Assembly (NCBI GenBank): GCA_008508345.1
Contig: QNGE01003862.1
Coordinates: forward strand, 3,882-67,881
Length of the DNA stretch: 64,000 nt
DNA from: Paragonimus westermani
Taxonomy: Eukaryota > Platyhelminthes > Trematoda > Plagiorchiida > Troglotrematidae
Reading direction: 5' to 3'
Part shown: in pieces, positions 36,560 to 49,100 of the stretch
Layout: each line of letters begins with the position of its first letter
How positions within the stretch are numbered: position 1 is the first letter of the stretch
Translations under genes and position numbers: made by a program
The notes under the pieces: generated by a model
The model's database searches: none
What the model was told of the DNA's origin: nothing
The model's input: the letters and a program-made list of their open reading frames with translations, nothing else

Positions 36560-37045
36560 GGAATTTTCATCCCGACAAATGTGTACTTTTTAGATGAAAC
36601 TTAGCTGTGAAAAGTCGGAACTTCGGCTGGATTCGAACCAGTGAGAGAAATAACATGTCTAAATGCGACAAGCGTTCTACCAGTTCAGCTACGAAGTCAC
36701 ACCAAGAGCTCAGAACTTTTACATGTGGACTCTGTTACCCATCCGTTTCACTGTCTCTTATGGAATCCAGCGTGAACTGTTTGCGAAATCCTGTTGGGGC
36801 AGTGGATCTCCTCGACCACTTGGTTGGCTCCATAAGAGACAGTGGGACGGGTGGATAACAGAGTCCATATGTAAAAGTTCTGAGCTCTTGGTGTGACTTC
36901 GAAGCTTAGCTGATAGAACGATTGCCGAGTTTAGGCATGTTGTTTTTGCCGGTGGTTCAAATCTAGCCGAAGCTCCAACTTTTCACAGTTGGGTCTCATC
37001 TAAATTCACAAGTCTGCCATGCTACTTATCAGCAAAACATGCATT
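36560..37045. repeat. tRNA-like foldback element, best copy
   Basis: The left arm (about 36590-36763) and right arm (about 36828-37002) are imperfect inverted copies. Shared blocks include agagctcagaacttttacat in the left arm and its complement in the right. The 64-bp centre holds atccagcgtgaactgtttgc. Each arm carries a tRNA-like unit facing outward: right-arm A box 36907-36920 and B box 36954-36964; left-arm B box 36629-36639 and A box 36671-36691 on the minus strand. The left unit can form an acceptor stem ACTTCG/CGAAGT and a clean T arm CTGG-TTCGAAT-CCAG. Confidence 0.8.
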
Positions 37046-37049
37046 ATGG

Positions 37050-39130
37050 TCGAGATGAAACCCTGAAGTGATGGTTCATTTATGTGAAAGTTGTAGTCGT
37101 TTGTGAATGACATCAGATTAATAAATAATCTTTCACGAACTATGACTGGTATTGAGCATACTTGCCCATTAGGCAATATAAAAGGATACCTACAGGCGTG
37201 CAGACCGAAACCGGATGAACCTATTATGAATCGCCATAAAACAAGTGACAACCTAAACACACTATCCCGTGCTTAAAGGTCCACTGGCTTATTGTAACTG
37301 AGTCACTCTTTGTATACATGTACATGGATGTACGTTCTGATATCAGTCACTAAAACAGAATTGTCATAATTTGGACTCATACATCGGACAGGAGACAGTT
37401 CAACCAGGGATATTTGGAGATGTTGAAGCTTGCAGAATAAACGTCACCTGCATTTGAGCCTAGCTTAATAATTTGACTGAGCTTGTCTGTCTGGCTGATT
37501 TTGACAGTAAGTGCAATACAGTCCAGATGAGGATTTGTTGAAGTTCACCGATAAGGTTCTTGCTCCGAAAAGGGTTTTTAGTTCCGGTCCACTGGAATAT
37601 AGGACTGACGAAATGACCATCATATTACTGTTTCCTAACTACTCACTTCATATATTAGTTCAAAAGTCATGCATTTGAAAGTTTGTGAGTAATGCTCAAC
37701 TTGCTGGATAACCAGGATAGGATGAAGTAAATATCTTGCTAAAACCAATCAAAATTTCTTCAAACAAGAAAGCTGAACAAACTTGAAGTCATTAAGGTTT
37801 AGAGGTATGTTGACACGACAGCTTTTGCTAGTGACAAGGTTTAGCAAAAATGTGACCGATCGGGAAATTTAATCTGAATTCGAAAATGGGATTAGTTTTA
37901 AACGGTATTTGGTTTGAATCTTTAAAAAAATCTCAACTGACACTGTAACGAATGTAGATGTGATGAAAATGCCATGCATACATACTACCATATACATATA
38001 TCACTGCTCTCTATATTCAAATGAAAACATACACACTGCGAAAGCATGACAAAATATTAATTTTAGATTTCATAGAAGAAATGTTGGAGCCACAATCTGA
38101 CTGGTTAAGCTGTTCAGAGTCGTTAACAATGCCAACAGACACTCTCGGAACAAATGTTGAATGAAACTTTTTTTCAATAAATCGCTCTCAGGTGACGAAC
38201 TCTTAACTACGCGACCTGCATCTTAAATAATGTTCCAGTCGCACTCATAATCTAACCTTCTGTGAGGAAAAATTGAGTTCATGATTTTTGGGTTTGTGAA
38301 TTTGTGTGAGGAATTGTTTCAGTCCACTTCCATAATCAGTATACTGATATGTCATCATTAACGAGGCAATTAGTCGCTTGATTACGCAGTGACCTGGTCA
38401 GGTGGCTGTTCTGATAAACTTCATAATTTTGCACAATTAGTCTTTCATCCGCAAGGAAAATAGCTGCTGAAGGAAAGTTTCTTTCGGGGTTTGTTTTTCG
38501 ATTGCCTTAAACGTTTGAAAATTTTTTCTCTTCATTGAACTGCTCTGTAGATCAGCTTGGTGGAATACATCAGGAAAAACAACGAACAAGTGATCATACA
38601 TCTTTAACAGAAGCCAAGTGGCCATTCACAGTGGGTGAGCAGGGAACCCTGTCCAACAGTGAGCTTTGTGATCACGTGACACGGCTTCGTAGCTAACCTG
38701 GTAGATCATTTGGAGATGACAGACTCGCGCTAATTGATAGTTGTTTGTGCAAACAAGGTTTTCCAAGTATTTTTTCTACCATGATGGAAAATGTACTAGA
38801 TACTCGCTAATCTGGTGTTCTTTTGCCAATAGATAAAATTCACTACTTCTCTGACGATCAGTAACCCAAGATCTCTGTAACTAGTCAGTCATCAACAATC
38901 GCCAGAATAAATATTATGTTTCCACTGTTTTGAAGATTGTTTGTGAACACATTGAAGGAGTTGATCTTCCTTTCATTCCTATCACTGGCTTTGAGTATGT
39001 TTACCGTGCAGATAACACGTACGATGTGGGGACGATCTGTTGCTTTGTGAGCGGCTATGTGCAAGAGTAAACTTTTTAATGATTTTTCGCCTTTGGCATG
39101 GGGCACGACCATGTTAAATTTTAGTGATGA
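37050..39130. other. No supported gene
   Basis: No exon, transposon motif or RNA gene is recognised. Frames of up to 84 codons lack features. Confidence 0.4.
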
Positions 39131-39136
39131 CTACAG

Positions 39137-39213
39137 GAGACATCAGAAAGAAGTTTGTGAACAAAATTGTTCTGGGAGTTGAAGTGATTGAAAACAAACT
39201 GGTCAGCGAGTAG
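39137..39213 (+). CDS. Weak candidate terminal exon, unknown protein
   Basis: After an acceptor-like ctacag the frame reads GDIRKKFVNKIVLGVEVIEN and then KLVSE before a TAG. The same frame continues coding-like past the stop (KDLLEQVTQTGDAG), and an AATAAA follows near 39283. Composition suggests a Lys/Glu-rich coding segment, either a real last exon or a gene or transposon relic with a nonsense codon. I do not recognise the protein and found no partner exon. Confidence 0.22.
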
Positions 39214-40541
39214 AAGGACTTGCTTGAGCAAGTGACACAAACTGGTGACGCTGGCTACAAGTCAAGTAAATTTAACCGAAAAACAATAAAACTATTATGT
39301 TGTCGTTAGCTCTTCTGTGCACCTGACCGGTTCGTTTACACATTCAGCTTATCTAACACACAGAATTAGTTCAGCTCATTCATTCTGTTCAATCCATGGA
39401 GTTTCATTCAAGCGAGATTGGCTGTATCGCATTGCTGCTAGAAGGTCCCGAGATACCGTTTACAGGGGAATAAAGCATTCAGGATAAACCCTAGCTCTTG
39501 AGACCTTTTGAGAAACTGAATGCAACAAACCCTGAGCAACACTAGGAGTCTTGCTACACTCACCTAAACTCATACTTAGGCAACATTGATAACATCCAGT
39601 CGTTAGATTAAAACACAACCTTCAGGAATAAGATAAAGGACAGATAGTTTGTCGTAGTGGTTAGATTCTGGCAACCATTTTGACAGACGCACTACTAATG
39701 TTTCGTGCAGAATGTGTTGATCAAACATTTGCTGAGGATAGCACCCATGTATCGATACATCGTGATCAATGGTCACATACGCAGTGCCCTCAATCAAAGC
39801 GGTCTATTCACCATTCTGTTGATGGCATTTCTGTTTTATTATCAAACAGCAAGGGTGGGACTATTAGTAGATAACATCGCGCCAAATGGTAATTGACAGA
39901 TATCACCTGTATGTTGTCTCTCCCAAGCAGTTGTGTCCATCATAATGTCTGCGTCTCATACCTTAGAATCGTAAGGTTCTTATTAACTGACGTGAGTAAA
40001 TCCTGACATGTTAGTTGGTTAGACTAACTGGGTACATCACTTGTCTGTCAGGCGGTCCAGATGACAGGATATTCTTAATGGTAATCCACAAAGTCACAGA
40101 TGTGTTAGACACGCTCCGAATGTGAATATTATGGGTCTACAGACGGCTGCAAATGCGAATAGTGAGCCTCACTAATGAGTGAGTAGTCCGTGCGGTTTTG
40201 GTTAGAGAAGAGGGTACACGGTTTTCCAAACTGGCATAATCCGGCCCCCATCAACTACTTATACCCTCTTGTTAAATTTATGTCTTAAGCGTATAAGTAT
40301 GTGAATGCCAAGCCTCCGAGTAGACATTTGAAGTGTATCACGGTGAAGGAAGTGTTCGCATGCTGGCTGTGTTGAATGCTTAACGGACAACACCAGTCAT
40401 ATTCTACGTAACTCCACTAAAGTACAGGTTGACGAACAACTAAGTATAATCAATTCGCTTCCAGTTTCTTTATGGTTATGGACGTCCTTATTTATAATCC
40501 ACGAGTTTAAGGTTCTCACCCACCCAGCTTTCTCTCTCAAG

Positions 40542-40634
40542 ATGGATACCACCGATACTATAGCCAATCTGATTGCCTGTACACCAAACAAATGTGAGAA
40601 TAAGTGCACCATTCCACGTTATCCGCTATATGAG
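40542..40634 (+). CDS. Candidate exon of unknown gene, before a 35-nt intron
   Basis: A strong pyrimidine tract and acceptor (cccagctttctctctcaag) precede 31 codons, MDTTDTIANLIACTPNKCEN then KCTIPRYPLYE, ending at a phase-0 gag|gtaaac donor. The ATG at 40542 in a favourable context (aagATGG) could also be the start codon. The frame is open upstream to 40347, so the true 5' end is uncertain. The peptide has a Cys-x4-Cys-x3-Cys pattern (CTPNKCENKC). The family is not recognised. Confidence 0.45.
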
Positions 40635-40669
40635 GTAAACTGCTGTTAAAACTTATGAATTCTCTGTAG
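40635..40669 (+). other. 35-nt mini-intron
   Basis: A 35-base gt...tctctgtag segment joins two open exons in phase 0. Introns of 30-45 nt are a known class in trematode genes. Read through without splicing, the upstream frame would hit TAA within 15 nt, so splicing is needed to join the frames. Confidence 0.45.
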
Positions 40670-40843
40670 GCCGCGTTGCTCACTGTTGAACAAAAGGGCC
40701 CCGATGCCATTTTTGATAAGGAATTAAACAGCACCTGTTCCTATTGGCTTCAGTTGCAACCAAGTTTTCTAGGCCTTCAGCAAGCGGCTCGATCCACGAT
40801 CCAGTCTTCATTTCCTACAACTTGTTGCAAATGTGGAATTTAA
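40670..40843 (+). CDS. Candidate terminal exon after the 35-nt intron
   Basis: 57 open codons and a TAA: AALLTVEQKGPDAIFDKELN, STCSYWLQLQPSFLGLQQAA, ending TTCCKCGI. The frame joins the 31-codon exon upstream in phase. Joined, the two give an 88-residue Cys-containing product (or the C-terminus of a longer one), with a closing CCKC cluster. No signal peptide is evident in the visible part. I do not recognise the family; transcript evidence would decide it. Confidence 0.45.
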   Translation, partial: AALLTVEQKGPDAIFDKELNSTCSYWLQLQPSFLGLQQAARSTIQSSFPTTCCKCGI

Positions 40844-41929
40844 AATAAGCCATGACAAATGACTAGTAAGATTCAACAGTAAAGTATAATAGTTACGGAT
40901 TTTGATCGTCTAACCGTTAGTGTAAGGTTACTGTTATGTTCAGCGTACCAGTCACAAAAACACAAGGGTCGGAGTGAAGATTCCGGTACGAATGATGGTA
41001 TACAACACTGATAAAAAAAGACGATCCTGGTGCATCCATTTGAAATGGGCCAGCCGACGGGCCCATCGGACTACGAAAATTGCGACCAACGGTGAGTTCC
41101 GTTCAATGTGAAATAACAGTTGTCTGCAATCCCCGAAAATGAGGACTATGAATGGTCTTAGGAGTGGTACTTGAATTTTATTCTCCAGCATAAGTACTAA
41201 TAAAACGTCGAACGCCGATGTTAATATAACAACACGGATATACAGAGTCACGTGAACGTAAAAGAAATCGGAGTTTGTCACTGGTTGAAAGCAGTGACAT
41301 ACAGTGTATCACAAGCTTTAATCTGAATAGCTCGACACCCAAGTAGAACCTGATGGACGACGAGACGTGAAAATACAACCGTTTGTTGCAATCTAAGACG
41401 ACTTCGGATTTGTCTAATATTAGACAGTTCGTTGTGACTAAAGTTGGGCAGTTGGTGAATCGTATAGGTTGTTTTATACTACGGTAAACACTCTAATATC
41501 TCTAAGCTTAGGCTTAAAGTCACAGCCTGTATCGCATCCCTAACCTCCAGGTTCACAACCCTGGATGATACTTATATTGTGCTCTTGCAGTCCATCAAAC
41601 TGTAGGTGAAAAAGGAACACCTCCGCTTTTCTGGTCATGAAACAAATTCCAAACAACTTCTCACTGAGTGGTAAATGACGCGTTGGGATCCAAACATATG
41701 CACAGTCAGTGACGGCTTCAAAAGCGTTCCGGGCACCTTCAACTCTGTTACATCCACGGGTTATGAGCGCCAGATACTTCCAGACAAATGAGCCTGGTTT
41801 TTGAATCAGTAGCTGAAGGAAGACCGTAACGGCTAGAATGCATTATACACGTACCAAAAATCTCGCTTGTTCCTTAATTTCTCAAACAAACAATTGTGCA
41901 TCTTCCCAACCTATATTTCACGTTCGTTT

Positions 41930-42085
41930 GTTAAACTGTATGGTGAACTGCCCAGTGTTCCAAGTTCAGCCTCAGATATACATTTCGTATCGTCAGCCAC
42001 AGTATGTTCCCTATGCAGATTGGAAGACAAAGAAATACCAGAGTTCACGGACGCCGTCATTAGCCTAAAACTCGTTGATTTTTAG
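41930..42085 (+). CDS. Weak candidate C-terminal coding segment
   Basis: The frame reads KLYGELPSVPSSASDIHFVS then SATVCSLCRLEDKEIPEF and TDAVISLKLVDF before TAG. Codon use and composition look coding, but there is no clear acceptor at its left and the 5' limit is arbitrary. It may be a gene 3' end or a relic. It converges on the minus-strand candidate that ends at 42143. Confidence 0.22.
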   Translation, partial: VKLYGELPSVPSSASDIHFVSSATVCSLCRLEDKEIPEFTDAVISLKLVDF

Positions 42086-42142
42086 CACACAACACGAATT
42101 CACACTTTCGGATGGCAACATTCGGCTAAGTTACGTTAAACG

Positions 42143-42354
42143 TTATTCGGATATATCGTCCAGGAAGCTTGATTCTACATCTGAACCTGACGTCGGGTAT
42201 TCATGTACTCTGATGGTTGATTTGCTTGCAAGACAGTCGAGAATTCGTGTATAGGTTGCTCCGTATTCATCGAGAAGCTCGCAAATAACACTGAAACTGT
42301 TTGTCTCGGATAGGAGTTGTCTCACAAAGGAAGCCAAATACGCAGTAACTTTAA
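42143..42354 (-). CDS. Candidate terminal exon of unknown gene
   Basis: On the minus strand, after an acceptor-like gatcttgttaaag, about 70 codons stay open to a TAA: FVRQLLSETNSFSVICELLD, EYGATYTRILDCLASKSTIR, and an acidic tail ending DVESSFLDDISE. The helical first part and acidic C-terminus look like a genuine protein end. I do not recognise the family and found no partner exon between 42.4 and 44 kb. Confidence 0.35.
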
Positions 42355-44770
42355 CAAGATCACCGGAAAAGCATCACTTTATGTTTGGATTGTGACTCAC
42401 ACACACCACTGCATTTAAAGGGAATCTGAAAGGACAGCTGGCTTTTATGGGTCGCTTTGGGTAGAATTATCATAACACAGGCTGTTCGTACTCTGCACTA
42501 ACTAGTTTCGATTGTTTTACGAATGCGCATTTGCTAATCTCTGTGACCACACTGGCCTGATGGAGAATCATCGAAAACAACTGTTCACTACGTCGGCGCT
42601 TGTATAAAGAAATGTCTCTTTAGATGGGTAATATTCGTCTGATCTAGAACACTCTGATGAACACTAGGCAAATGAACCTATTTGAAAATTTGTTGCCGGT
42701 AGCTCAATGGAAAGTGATGAAACATGCGTGACTGATGGTCACCATCAGTTCTTATTTCACGTGAATTAATTTCCTCAGTTCATGCTCGAAGAATTGCGAA
42801 TAGAAATGAAAGCGCTGACAACCTAACCAATCATAGTTATGAGGACACACTCACGAATGGTTTGAATATGTTTCCACCGCTCGAGAATTAATCAGGAGAG
42901 ATTTGACATTTGGTGTCCAATTGATTTTACGTCATACAATCAAATGTCTCGTTTGTAGTCTTGTGATGCAAAAACACATTGATGGATAAACGCCTGCGTG
43001 GAGTTCGTATTCTCGTTCGCTACTGTTTATTCACAGATGGTTACCCAGATTGCAGACACGCAACACCATAATCTATTAAATGAGATAACCATTAAGCTCG
43101 GGGATTGGAAAAACTGCTCCCAACTTGAGGTCACGATGTTCCACAGAAAAAACCTCAGTGGGTTGAACGCTCACGATAATGTTGAGTTGTTCCACTTGTG
43201 GACAGATTTCTGTGAAAATGGGAGGACATACCAATGAAATTAATGGAATCTAGAAAGTACAACACCAATACAAAGGAAGTGAGCCAATACTTTAACATTC
43301 ACAAAAGTCATTTGATTAGTCTCATTCGAACAGGAAACACGAAGTTCTAATTTTCCTTTCGGTTGAACGGTCGGTCAGCAGGACTCGAAAGCCGGGGCAA
43401 AACCAACGCGATAGTTTTACAAACGCTACGACCGAACTTTAGCTTGTCTGTTTGGATGCAGTTACACATCGGTGATGATGTTGAAACAGCGATCGACAAG
43501 AGATTCGAGTTCTTCGTTTCTTCGCTAATTAAGACTACTTTTTTGTCATCTATATGCACAGTCCGCAAGTTCGCATATCAACACTCGTCCTTAGGAGTTG
43601 GGTAACCTGTTTATTCCACAAAAGTGGTTAACTATATTGGACTAACAAGAAACGTAATGGGTGACAGGCCATATCGGAAAGGTCTTCGGTTCGAACCCCT
43701 CAAGCCTCAAGGTAGTAGACGATGCTGATCGGAGAGTGGGCTGGAGATTAAGATGGTTGTTAACCTGACACCAAATCAAATGCAATTCGTATAGATTCTC
43801 ATGTTAATAATTCCTCAAACCCTCCACCTCGTGAAATCCGACAGAACTTTTGGCTCAATGAAACGAATATGACCATCATTCGACTAGGTTATTTATGAGA
43901 TATTGATGAACAGTGATGTGGAACAACGAAATCCACGATGGATATCGTCCAGATACAGTCCTATTCTGACTTATAGCCCGCGGGTATTTTAGACTCAGGA
44001 AGTTAGGTAGCTGTTGGAGGAGTTGGTATCTCTAGTTAATGATTCAGATATTTCCTAATTCGCTGGACTTGCAATTTAGGTTCCGCACGTTCCATCACCG
44101 AGCGAGATAGCATCGTCGAGTTAGATATCCACAAACTCCAACCCCTTACATCTCCATTATTATCCGACCAGTTAGATTTAGCTTCATTTTGCAGTTGGGC
44201 AATACAGTCAGCTATTTATCCCTAGTGAATCAAAAATACCTACGATACTAACAGTCTATTTCGTTACTGCCTTCTCAACTCAGTACATCTGCGGAAATTT
44301 TATCGAAAGTTGTGCGATTGCAGACACGTTCGTTAAGGACACTGCTAAGGTATCAATAGTGGGCGCGTTAGTCTGAATGTATCGTTTGAACAAGACCAGG
44401 CTCTAAATTCGCAGCTAGGATCAGCGTAGCCTCGTTGTTTAAAAATGTTCCTATAGATAAAATCATTCAATTTTTGTGTGTTTAGAAGGAAAAATCAAAA
44501 AAGTTATTTCGATCTTAGAACCAAGACTTACAATTATTTCTACGATGCGTCCTGAATGCTCAGCTGGTCTTTAAAGGCAATTTGTGTTTGCAATGTGACG
44601 GACTGACAAGTAAAACATCCGCAGGTCCACTAGTGGTAAACTGCCTCACAGAAAAACTGCAGTCTAAAGTTGACTCAATTTTCGTGTATCTCGTCAAACA
44701 GCTGACTATCCACTTGACGCCATAAACCTGAGATGACTTGGAAAATATACTGTAAATTCCCAACGCTGAG
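42355..44770. other. No supported gene
   Basis: A plus-strand frame at 43363-43605 (LSVWMQLHIGDDVETAIDKR) looks mildly coding but is not identified. A B-box-like cggttcgaacccctc near 43690 lacks a matching A box and cloverleaf. Nothing else is recognised. Confidence 0.3.
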
Positions 44771-45399
44771 TATTAGTTAGTTTATTTTAAAGAAGTTGAT
44801 CAGCAGCGCATTACACGTTGTAGACGCCCAAAAATAACTGAAGTTTGTGAATGGCTTGCAAACCAAAGCAAGATTGGTACTCAGCGAATGTGGTATAGCA
44901 TTAACTAGAAGCGACTGAAAACCCACTACTTAAAACCATCTACAAGGAGCAACTCACTACTTAGGCATGAGGTTTCCCGATTTCTGTTTGAGGAACAACT
45001 TGAGGCTAAAAACTGCACACAGCTCTTCTTTACGGCAGACATTGCTGCAAAACAGTCCAACCATTGCATCTACCGACCACCGAGATGTACCTTTCCAACA
45101 ACAACGTTAGGAAACCGGTTCACCTCAATGTTGATTTCATAAATGAACCCACCAGGTAACTTGACATTCTACATTTGCTCATCATTAATCTGTTGCTTCT
45201 CACAAGAGTGCTTGCAGACACTGAATGCCGCCCGAGTTGCACGGAAGCCAGTTGTCGAACAACAGGTGTAGGTGTCACCGTTTTACATCTGGCTGGCACC
45301 AGTCAACACGAAAATATCACTAGGTCATTCACAGTTCACGTATTTATCAGTCAGCGCAAGACAGCAGGTCAGTATATTTTGTAGATTGCTGAAATAATT

Positions 45400-46140
45400 G
45401 TAGTCCGATCATGAAAATGCTGAATGGGTTGAACATTCCTGTCAAGAAACATTTTGTTGAGGCCCAGGAGCCTAATCGTAGTTTTAACATGATAACGAAT
45501 AACTCCTTCCAAGTTCTCATTGCGTTTTTCCTCTCCACGGATTTTTCCACCCCAGTTGAGAGCTTAACTTGCAAAGTACTTGTACGTCTGGATTCCGGCA
45601 AATCAATTGAACCTGATGGCTTATCACCTATGGTTTTACGAGATGTGCGCAAGTTTTTGCCAATAATTAGTTGACTTTTTACCCAATGTTTCAGGCAATG
45701 CAAAGTAACTGAATGCTGGAGGACGTCACAAATCTCATCAATTCCTAAAAAGGAACGACTAAGCCACGCCAGATTTCTTGCATATCTGTAGCAAACAAAG
45801 TTTTGCGAAAACTAGTTCTTGCCCAAAGAGAAGATCGAATGAACATCATGGATTCCAGTCAGTTTGCCTGTCTTCGCTCACGCGGAACCTTGGATGTTCT
45901 CGTTTTTCCAATTCTCTCCATTCTGTAAACGCTTGACGGAAAATCAAAAACCGTTTGCATATGTTTCCACCACTACCACAATGCATCTAGAAACGTGAAC
46001 AGAGTGACGCTACGTGAAGTTCTCACAGACTCTGGAACTCGAACCTCGACCACCATGTTTTCACGTGTTTGCTTTATAGATCGAAAATTTTCTCCGTTCG
46101 GTGGTCGGGCCTCTCTAAATGCGATATTCTACAGATCGTA
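45400..46140 (+). mobile_element. LINE reverse transcriptase remnant (CR1/RTE-like)
   Basis: In shifting frames the region gives the canonical LINE RT run: VLVRLDSGKSIEPDGLSPMV (45580-45640), LFTQCFRQCKVTECWRTSQI then SSIPKKE, KLVLAQREDRMNIMDSSQFA-like CLRSRGTLDVLV (about 45800-45905), and later a worn catalytic region (VCICFHHYHNASRNVNRVTL, where relatives have the FLDF-AFD box). Multiple stops and the lost Asp residues show it is dead. Sequence from about 44800 may be its upstream linker. Confidence 0.75.
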
Positions 46141-49100
46141 ATTCTCCTCCTCTTGTTAGCTTCACTTTTTATTGTATCCATGTCAACAGACGTTCAAAAA
46201 TTTGCAGTAAAACATTCAGGTATTGTGTAACAAGTATTCAACTAGGTTTCCTTCTGCTATCCTGCCAAAAGTTTATTTGACCCAACAAGCTGATCAGGGC
46301 CTCACAATTTTTCTCCTAACACATCCAGGTGTGTTAAAATTGTACTTTTGTCCATAAAGAGGAATCAGTATAAGAAACTCTCCAACGCCTGATCCTTCAT
46401 CCGAGTGAATGACCAGCCTTTGCCTCACTTGCCGTTTGTGAATTATCTGGGGATTAATCTGAGCAATATGTGTTATTGATGTCTTCACCAAAGCCTGCAA
46501 GTTTTCATTTTGTGTCCGGCGTTTAACTTCTCTGTCCGTTCCCTACCATCTGGTCAGTCGTTTCACTAAAGCATATGTGCTTCCTCACTGGATGAACTGT
46601 TCACCCGTTGATTTCTCCAGTGTATTGTCAGGGGACTTGGAACTTTTGCCAGATTTTTAAAACATCTGTATTGTTGCAGTGGCATTTGTTGGTCCAATTT
46701 TCCCATCATTTTCCAGTGCAACAAACCATTTTTTAACGAAATGCTTATCGAACACATCCAACTCCCCGTATTCGGATCTCTTCGAGTGCGTGTTCCCACA
46801 TCTTCTACTAGACCTCTGTACAAACATTTATTTGTATGAACTTGGTCTCATAATTTTTGCGTTACTTCTTGTTCGCCTCGATTCCTCCATAAAACGAACC
46901 TTCTCATTCTTGAACTAAACTCAGAACCGAAGCAATAGATATTTTTAAGAATTCATATTGACTGCAACCGAGTTCCTTAAATTTTCTTCGAGTTCCATTT
47001 TTACTAATAATTTTTGAACTGGACACACTTAAATATTTTCTGGTTGGTAAAAATGTGCGTATACAGGAAAGGCTGAAAATTCACCAGTTGCGGAACAAAA
47101 TGCATTTCACTGATTTGATGAGACTTGATTACATCACCCCAACACATCCTTCTACCAAAAAATTATTTAATCCTTACAACGGCTGTATACAACCATTATA
47201 GTACTATGGGAATGTTTAGACTAGCCCGTGTGACGAAACACTCAGTCAAAGTCTAGCCCTGCCTGAATCAGTTGTGTGAGTTTACTGTCCACTGGTGATG
47301 CCACATTTCAATATTCAATTCATGGATCATTTCCCAACCATCCCAATTATTTAGATCGAAAAATAATTCAACGATTTATAACGCTGTTTGATAATATATG
47401 TTTGGTGTTATGTGTCTTAATACTTGAGAATGGTTTAAGAAATATTGTAACTACTGGCCTAACCGGGACTGCAACGACGTCCAACTCACAATCGACTGTA
47501 TTTAGTCCTGGCTAAAGTATATAAGGTCGAAACCTACCAAACCTCGAAGTAACAGAACAGCGCGGCCGAAATTCAGCCCATGCGGTTATCAGCTTGTAAA
47601 TAATTCACATGAGCACACAGGTTATATAATTACGATCGTTCTGGTTTCTGTAGAATAGAACTCGTGATTTATTGCAATCATAGCATGAGGCGTCGGTTTA
47701 CGAATAGCTAAATCACGCAATGGTAGTCATCTTTACATTTTCTGCTATCCGATTGCATAACTGGAACAGCCAACATAATCGTGGTGAATAGAATGCCGAT
47801 TTGCTGAGTTTAGGAGCGCGCATTTACAGAAGTTGCAAATCCGGCTGGCACAACCTCCTGAAATTGCAAAGCATCACACTTTGTAATGCTTCCAACCCTG
47901 TGAATGAGTTGGGAAGTGGCGAAGATAACCAATATGTAACGAATGAACGTCACGGCTATCTTCATTTCCTGAACTAATGAAGGTCGGAAAAACTCGAATA
48001 ACCGAAGATTTTTAGTATTTTGAGGTCACACTACAATCGTTTTTCAATGCACATGATTACGTGATTATTGGCCGGTCAATTGAATGCAGTGAGAAGTAAG
48101 ATCCAGCCCAAGTGTACTTGTGACTTAAAGAAACAGCGTGAATAATGTGGTTTAATTACGGGTGCATTCGAAGGTCAGTTTTAGTGATATTGCAGCGATC
48201 GGAACTGGGTGGGAAGAGTCTGATCGCAAAACTCCGTAATGTGCAGTGTTCGCCAGCCCCACAAATTTAGGCATTTTAACTCAGCCCAAAATGTTGGGAG
48301 AACAGAAAACCTGAATACAGCACCCCTCAATAAGCTACATACAGCTGAGTTGCTATACATCGCTGCCATTCGTACATGAGTCCAAGGATGGGCAAACAAA
48401 TTGTAAACACCTACTCCGACGATCCAGGTCGGTACTGATCTCAATGAGCCTATCCGTGACCAGTGGGCAGCAAGATGTTCTCATTAGAGAAACGTTCGAT
48501 GTGTACATACTTTCGGTGAAACATATTTCCCTCGTTGGAAAACTGCTCTAAATGTTTGCGACACCTTCTAAGGCTGTTGGTCAGAACGTAGTTACACAGA
48601 CGAAATCAGCGGGAGAATCTGGTAAGTCCCTCATACATAGAACAGTCCTAATCACTCCTCCCCATGGATCAGTTTGATGCGGACGTACCGCACAAACCTG
48701 GTTCGGAAGGGCCAGCAAGAATAACTTATCAACTATTTATGTTGCATCTTAATGAGCAATTTTATTCTACACAACTTAGTGTTACGAGTTACACACAAGC
48801 GACATTTATGTACATAAACAGAACACTGCATAGGGGAATAAAATCGCTGTGTTTCTGAACCGAGATCTGGAATAATTGAGTAATTGTCTTTCGATTTCAC
48901 TAGCCATTATGTGTTTAGTATGGGGATAGCGTGAAAGACAAGGCGTTTTTTTTTGTGTGTTTGCTCAGCAATTGGTTTGAACGTCTACAGATGTAAGAAC
49001 GGTGTACAGTAGTTAGTAATAAATAGAGATTACACTAGGGAAAAAGGGTCACAAGCCAAAATGTGGTTTATGGGAAGTATTCAGGAGGTGCCAGGTAAAT

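Noticed and set aside
43655..43720. tRNA gene suggested by cggttcgaacccctc
   Set aside because: No A box at the proper distance and no cloverleaf.
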